64,000 nucleotides of DNA from Ryuthela nishihirai. Taxonomy: Eukaryota > Arthropoda > Arachnida > Araneae > Heptathelidae. Below the pieces are notes generated by a model. The model was not told the DNA's origin, made no database searches, and saw only the letters and a list, made by a program, of their open reading frames with translations. Below, piece by piece: positions 58,714 through 64,000 of this stretch; the stretch's first letter is position 1, and each line of letters opens with the position of its first letter. Made by a program: the position numbers and the translations under genes. Where the stretch lies: NCBI GenBank assembly GCA_038380435.1, contig JAWZYU010000019.1, positions 31,335,801 to 31,399,800 on the forward strand, written 5' to 3'.

Positions 58714-59770
58714 AGTGTGCACAGAGGATAAACCATGAGTGTCCTTTAGAAGAATCTAAGTCTATTCGGAAGAATGAAAGAGAGACGTCTGATTTTGCAT
58801 TTGACAAGAATTCCGAGATTTTCCTGGTGCGATGGAATGACAATAGTACTGTCACTGTTGCTGCAAATTTCAGCACTTTAGAACCATTCTTTGATGTGAA
58901 GAGGCGAGTAAAAGGACACAAAGATAAAGTTAACGTGAAGATGCCTAATTTGATAAATTCTTGCAACAAACATATGTTGGGGGTGGATCACCACGACTGG
59001 TTGGCTGGACTATATGCCATTAAGATTCGTGGAAAAAAGTGGTACTGGCCACTTTTCATTCGTACACTGGACATGGCAGTGGTAAATGCATAGATAATCC
59101 ACAAAGCTGTCAACAAAAGTGATGCCCTAAACTTGAAGGTTGGGTTGGGTTGTTTTACCTCTGAGCGGCACTTTTTTGCACACCATGGGCTAAATGGCCA
59201 GGTCACATGGACCCCGAAGGCTCAGAGAAGGTTGGGGGAGGGGACCCACTGGAACAGCTGTTGGGAGACAGATGGTAGCCTCCCGTCAAGGCCATCCAGC
59301 GTGTTCTTTAACGTGCACAGGGTATGGCTCTCCCGCACACGGGGCCACGGTTTAACGTCCCATCCGACGGACGGCGGCCTTTTCAAGCCCATCGGTGTCC
59401 CCTACTGACCGTGGGCAGGGCGGGGAATTTTTACGGAGATAAATCTCAACGCTGACCCAGCTGGGACTCGAACCTGGGAACTACAGATTACGAGCCTGGC
59501 GCGCTACCGACTGAGCCACCCCCGCCCCTTAAACTTGAAGGAGTTCCGAAGAGCAATAACAACGGTTTATCTAAAAAAGATTGTGAACAGAACAAGAGGT
59601 AGACCCAGTATCTCTTCTCTACCTTATAGTGCAAAAGAAGACATCTGCAAAGATGGTGTTGGCTATTTTCTACTGAAGAGGGAAAAATTGCGCCGTTGTC
59701 AAAGAGAGGACTGCAAAGGAAAACCCAAAACATGCTGTGGGAAATGCGATAAAACACTTTGTCAGGCTTG
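58635..59770 (+). pseudogene. piggyBac transposase C-terminus fused to LINE C-terminus
   Basis: One open frame (58635-59093) begins in the LINE ('LRWFGHVARMDNYRLANRVM') and crosses the 58714 junction without a shift into piggyBac. There it reads 'HECPLEESKS', 'IFLVRWNDNSTVTVAANF', 'MLGVDHHDWLAGLY' (the GVD..D region with the third catalytic Asp) and 'KKWYWPLFIRTLDM'. A TAG at 59091 and then the SINE break it. The frame resumes at 59542 with 'EFRRAI' and ends in a Cys-rich finger, 'CKGKPKTCCGKCDKTLC' (59709-59766), typical of piggyBac proteins. The first two catalytic Asp residues would be in the lost N-terminal half. Confidence 0.85.
59140..59529 (-). repeat. SINE-A, reverse, inserted in piggyBac coding region
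   Basis: 390 bp between perfect 12-bp duplications 'taaacttgaagg' (59128-59139 and 59530-59541). Boxes A and B and CpG-rich parts are intact, so it is recent. It splits the transposase gene just before its zinc-finger end. Confidence 0.95.
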
Positions 59771-60023
59771 ATTTGGGCCTTTCCACCAAGTTTAGTGTCA
59801 TATTCAACTGAAAATTGAACTCTAATGTAAATAATGAAGTATTATTCGGATATTGTAAAAATTTGTAGTCGGAAATTGCTTTTCACTAATGAGGAGAACA
59901 CTAAAACCTATAAATGCAAATTTTATCCCCTTTATCCCAGTGTCCTATTTCGAGGACGGGTCAGATTTCCTATATAAAAAATAAACAAATTTCAAATTTT
60001 GTTATATTTAGTCTATTTAGGTT
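59771..60023. other. piggyBac 3' untranslated region and subterminal sequence
   Basis: Contains 'attttatcccctttatccca' near 59920, an internal echo of the piggyBac tip. It continues on the other side of LINE copy 5 at 63188-63250. Confidence 0.6.
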
Positions 60024-63000
60024 TCATCATCATCATCATCATCCTCAAGCAGCCATGGGCTACGGAGGTCCAACCAGACCGTGCAATTTAGTTCTCCAAG
60101 CAAGTCTATCCTGAGCTATATCTACTGCATCTGGCCACTGCACACCAATTCTAACAAGGTCCTGTTTGACATTGTCTGCCCATCGCATCCTAGGTCTCAC
60201 CTTCTTTCTGAGGCCTTTAGGCACATTGTTCATAACCCTATTCGCCAAACTATTATTATTCATACGGGCAACATGGCCAAACCAACGGAGTCTCTCTCTG
60301 CACAATATGCTGCTTAAAGGAGGTTGCAAACTCCTTTTGCCTAACCTCATCATTAGTTACAAAGTTGAACCACCTAATGCCCAAGATACTGCGTAAGCAT
60401 CTGGAATCAAAAGCATCTAGTTTCCTGTTATCTTGTTTACAAAGTGTCCAAGTTTCACTACCATAACTAACCCTAGAAAGAACCAAACTATTATAAAGTC
60501 TAATTTTAGCCTTTAGGTGTATACGCCTATTTATCCACACTCTCCATAGATTCTTAAATGTCCCGGCAGCAATCCCTATTCGTCTGTTAATCTCATGCCG
60601 CACATCACCATTATCTGTTACATAGCTCCCAAGATAATTAAACTGTGACACCTGCTCAAGACTGCAACCATTCAGATTAACTGAATCACAGCCTGCCTGA
60701 CCAATTTTCATCACTTTAGTTTTCTCTCTGTTTATAACCAAACCTACTCTACTACCAGTCTCATCAACAGCTCGAATGAAAGAGTTCATCTCATCAACAT
60801 CATTTGCCAATCATCAGCATAATCTAAATCAGAAATTTTCGTATCTCCAGCCCATTTAAGGCCAAAATATTTCCCTTGAAGTGAATTTCGCATAACATAA
60901 TCAATAACCAAGCTAAAGAGAAAAGGAGACAAAATGCACCCTTGTCGAACACCAGAAGTAATGCTAAACCAATTGCTACAAGCCTTACCAACTCTCACAC
61001 ACGACTCAGTGTTATTATAGAGAGCTTTCATTATGTTAACTAACTTGTCTGGTATACCATATGATCTCACAATCAACCACAAATTATGACGATCAACAGA
61101 GTCGAAAGCCTTTTTGAAATCAACAAAGCTAGCAACCAAAGGTTTCTGAAACTCTAAACATTTCTCAAGAATCTGCCTAAGTGAAAATATCTGATCCACA
61201 CATCCCCTACCACTTCTGAATCCACATTGCTCATGATGCAATTGACTGTCAACCAGATTCTTAATTATATTAAGCACAATCATGGAAAGAACTTTACCTG
61301 GAACAGAGAGTAGGCTGATACCCTATAATTATCACAAGAACTGCGATCACCTTTTTTGAAAATTGGGATAACAATAGCTCTGGTAAAATCCTTAGGAACC
61401 ATGCCTTTATCATAAAAGATATTCAGAATTTCAGTCATCCAAATGGTAACCGAAATATACCCAGCTCTAAGCATTTCGGTAGTAATTTCATCTACCTCTG
61501 GAGATTTATGTAGTTTAAGTTTAGAAACAGCCAAAATAACTTCAGATTGTGTTATAATGTCAACATTAAAGCCACCAATGCATCTATCATCATTGCAAAC
61601 AATAGGAGTAGAACTAACTACGTTGTTTAGAACATCACTGAAATGCTCAGCCCACCTAGCCATGACAGAATCCTCCCCTTCTATAACCTTACCTTGTTTA
61701 TCCTTCAATCCTTGTATGCCTGTCCGTTTTCTACCACACAAAACATTAACTATCTGGTACACCTCTCTGCTGTTGTGCTGTCTAACTGCTTCCTCGGCTT
61801 TGTCAGCCAAACCATCAAGCCAAAGATTCTTATCAGCAGCTAATTGATCTTTTACACGTTTATTAAGTTCTCTGTAATGCTTTCTATTAGGACAAGTAGG
61901 GTATTGATTAAGGACATTCCTGCAGTTCTTTCTTTCCGAAATAAGCTCAAGTGCCTTATCACTCAGATAATTCTGTCTCTTCTGCTCCTTTTTTCCTAAA
62001 AGAGTACTATTAGTGTCCAAAAAAGCCTGTTTAAAATGATCCCATTCTTCCTCAACTTCAGTAGTAAGCAAATCATGACTCTCATAATGACTAAGTAACC
62101 TATCATGGTAAGGTTTGGCTATAAATGGATCTTTCAGAGTTTCAGTATTAAAAGTAAATTTTTTAACCCTAGCACAACACTTTTTAAGTTTAAGTTGCAA
62201 CACACTTTTAACAAGGTAATGGTCAGATCAAATTTCAGCTCCCCTATATGCCCTGGTATTCGTAACAGAACTAGTCCATTTGCTGTTAATTAATATGTAA
62301 TCAATCATATTCTTATGCAGCCCATCAGGTGAAACCCATGTGTACTTATGTATATGGCGTTTGTAATAAGTGTTAGTTATTCTGAATCCATTGAGTTTAC
62401 TTACCTGTAGGAGACGTTGCCCATTGCCATTTCAGCTACCAATACCAAAAGAGCCTATTACTCCTCCCCAAAGGTCAGAGTCAGTACCAAATTTGGCATT
62501 GAAGTCACCAAGAACAAGGGTAATATCTCCTTTCTTGACAGAATTTAAAATATCCTGAAGTTGTTCATAAAACCTATCCTTCTCATCCTCGTCGGCATCC
62601 TCAGTGGGGGCATAACAGCAGATAGCATTCAAGTCTTTAACGCTTGTCTGAAATTTTGCTGTAAGAAACCTTTCATTAATGCACTCATATCCTAGAAGAG
62701 CATCGCTAGCGTATCTGATGAGAAGCAGACCCACGCCTTGGTGATGCTTATTGTCGTCCCTCCCTGAAAAGAGAAATTTAAGATTATTTTTAAGAATCTG
62801 ACCTTTATCTGTCCATCTGGTCTCTTGCAAGCCGAGAATATCTAAATTATAATGGTGGAATTCTTGTGTGTGGAGATCAAGAGAAAAAGCTCTGTGCAGA
62901 GTCCTCACATTCCAACTACCTATGGAGAGAAAATGGTTAGTGGGATGTTTGAAGAAACTATGTTTATTGAGAGAGGGAATGCCGACAATATCAAACAGCC

Positions 63001-63187
63001 CCCTAATCGCAGACATGGGGCAAAGACCCGTTCCCCCACTACTAAAGGCTGAATCCATCTACACTGGAAGACTTCCTCCAATGTAGAATTTCACGATGCC
63101 AATAGAAGCAAAGAGTTCAGGTGCCTGCGATGACTTCTGCTCAGGATTATCCACCAGCTGATAAACATATCCTGTGAATCTATTCAC
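60024..63187 (-). mobile_element. RTE-like LINE, copy 5 (5'-truncated)
   Basis: From an ATC/GAT tail (60026-60045) to a 5' truncation at 63187 in the 5' UTR ('tgaatctattcactt'). It lies within the piggyBac 3' part and is among the better preserved copies. Confidence 0.92.
60060..63058 (-). pseudogene. LINE endonuclease/reverse transcriptase, near complete
   Basis: Endonuclease 62432-63058 ('SWNVRTL', 'LGLQETRW', 'LGDFNAKFG'). The endonuclease end and connector are at 61280-62203 after shifts near 62230-62430. Reverse transcriptase 60786-61283 ('FVDFKKAFDSVDR', 'SGVRQGCILSPFLFSLVID'). The C-terminal domain is at 60256-60810 and 60060-60353. A 10-bp deletion right after 'DYADD' (near 60810) throws the frame. 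Apart from that and two or three other indels it spans the full ORF of about 1000 codons. Confidence 0.92.
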
Positions 63188-63250
63188 TTACCTCAAAAAA
63201 TATGATTATTCTCAAATTTGAACAAAATAAATAAATTGGGATAAAACGGG

Positions 63251-63826
63251 TTAACAGACGGATAGAGATTGCTGCTGGGACTTTTAAGAATCTATGGAGA
63301 GTGTGGAGAAATAGGTGTATACACCTAATGACTAATATTAGACTGTATAATAGTTTGGTTCTTTATAGGGTTAATTATGGTAGTGAAACTTGGACGCTGT
63401 GTAAACAAGATAGCAGGAAATTAGATGCTTTTGATTCTAGATGCTTACGCAGTATCTTGGGCATTAGGTGGTTCAACTTTGTAACTAATGATGAGGTTAG
63501 GCAAAAGAGTTTGCAACCTCCTTTAAGCAGCATATTGTGCAGAGAGAGACTCCGCTGGTTTGACCATGTTGCCCGTATGAATAATTATAGTTTGGCGAAT
63601 AGGGTTATGAACAGTGTACCTAGAGGCCTCAGAAAGAGGGGGAGACCTAGGATGCGATGGGCTGACAATGTCAAACAGGATCTTATTAGAATTGGTGTGC
63701 AGTTGCCAGATGCATTTGATGTAGCTCAGGATAGACTTGCTTGGAGAACTAAATTGCACGGTCTGGTTGAACCTCCATAGCCCATGGCTGCTTGAGGATG
63801 ATGATGATGATGATGATTACTGAAAT
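63251..63826 (+). mobile_element. RTE-like LINE, copy 6 (3' part beyond piggyBac site)
   Basis: It begins exactly at the TTAA within 'ttaacagacg' and continues to the stop and GAT tail (63796-63817). It is the right-hand half of a LINE cut by the piggyBac insertion. Confidence 0.88.
63301..63780 (+). pseudogene. LINE C-terminal domain, open to the stop
   Basis: 159 codons: 'LYNSLVLYRVNYGSETWTLC', 'DAFDSRCLRSILGIRWFNF', 'RLRWFDHVARMNNYSLANRV', 'KRGRPRMRWADNVKQD', ending 'GLVEPP'. This domain follows the reverse transcriptase in RTE-like elements. The frame is intact here, but the rest of the protein is elsewhere or lost. The first residues 63255-63300 are also in LINE sequence. Confidence 0.88.
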
Positions 63827-64000
63827 ATTAGGGGGCCGGCACTGGCCCCTAATGATGACTTTTACATGAAAGACGAGTGGAGCCGAGCAAATACAATTTC
63901 CTCATTGTGATTCCTGTGAAACATGATTGCCACAGTTTGATAATGGGCTTGATCTCGATAAGCTTGTTACCAACCAGTTCAGACCAAGATCTCTGCCATT
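63827..64000. other. No feature recognised
   Basis: Begins with a small GC-rich inverted repeat ('ttagggggcc' with 'ggcccctaa', 63829-63854). Nothing else is seen. Confidence 0.4.

Larger units (their letters stand above)
58714..63250 (+). mobile_element. piggyBac element, 5' part lost, interrupted twice
   Basis: The transposase C-terminus lies at 58714-59770. The right end is at 63250, just before TTAA (63251-63254), reading outward-in as 'cccgttttatccc', a piggyBac-like tip. The TTAA belongs to a LINE 'agattaacagacg' site, so the piggyBac jumped into LINE copy 6. Inserted within it are SINE-A (59140-59529) and LINE copy 5 (60024-63187). The left end and the N-terminal half are missing. Confidence 0.85.

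Overview
The window looks like gene-poor, AT-rich nuclear DNA from an invertebrate, most likely an arthropod. A chelicerate such as a horseshoe crab or arachnid is my best guess, but that guess rests on repeat style only. There are no bacterial-type operons. Almost all protein-like sequence is transposable-element (TE) debris, and the only recognisable host gene is split into short exons with consensus splice sites.

Host gene. Seven coding exons on the minus strand (52757 down to 5514) join in perfect phase into 548 codons. They encode the N-terminal part of a TBC1D2/TBC1D2B (Armus)-type Rab-GAP: an acidic N-terminus, a PH domain split over exons 1 and 2, a linker, then coiled coil. The catalytic TBC domain must lie beyond base 1. 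The introns (2.2, 7.6, 8.0, 22, 2.6 and 3.2 kb) are filled with mobile elements.

Mobile elements. Six copies of one RTE-like non-LTR retrotransposon are present (14677-18592 +, 26809-30980 -, 43104-46989 +, 55353-58713 +, 60024-63187 -, 63251-63826 +). Each carries, in part or whole, AP-endonuclease, reverse transcriptase and a C-terminal domain, with a GAT-repeat tail, and all are broken. Two tRNA-derived SINE families occur: SINE-A (about 390 bp, 8 copies) and SINE-B (about 200 bp, 6 copies). DNA transposons include at least five mariner remnants, four Tc1-like remnants, a piggyBac whose right TTAA end sits in a LINE, a hAT/ZBED5-GTF2IRD2-like remnant, and a TIR-bounded element carrying a multicopy gene of uncertain class (23634-25929). 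There is also a solo-LTR-like insertion with an AGCA target duplication (30064-30759).

Other structure. A foldback element with arms of about 760 bp lies at 3619-5336. A tandem repeat with a unit of about 290 bp occurs as three arrays in two orientations, plus one lone unit. A 94-bp-arm hairpin sits inside a mariner. A 63-bp near-perfect duplication flanks one SINE. A piece of the host exon 3/intron boundary has been copied into a LINE 1.9 kb away.

Layout: 1-5500 repeat array and foldback; 5514-12600 exons 7 to 5 with Tc1, mariner and inverted array; 12.8-33.7 kb the huge intron 4; 33.7-42.3 kb exons 4 and 3; 43-50 kb intron 2; 50-52.8 kb exons 2 and 1; 52.8-64 kb upstream flank with a nested LINE/piggyBac/SINE cluster.
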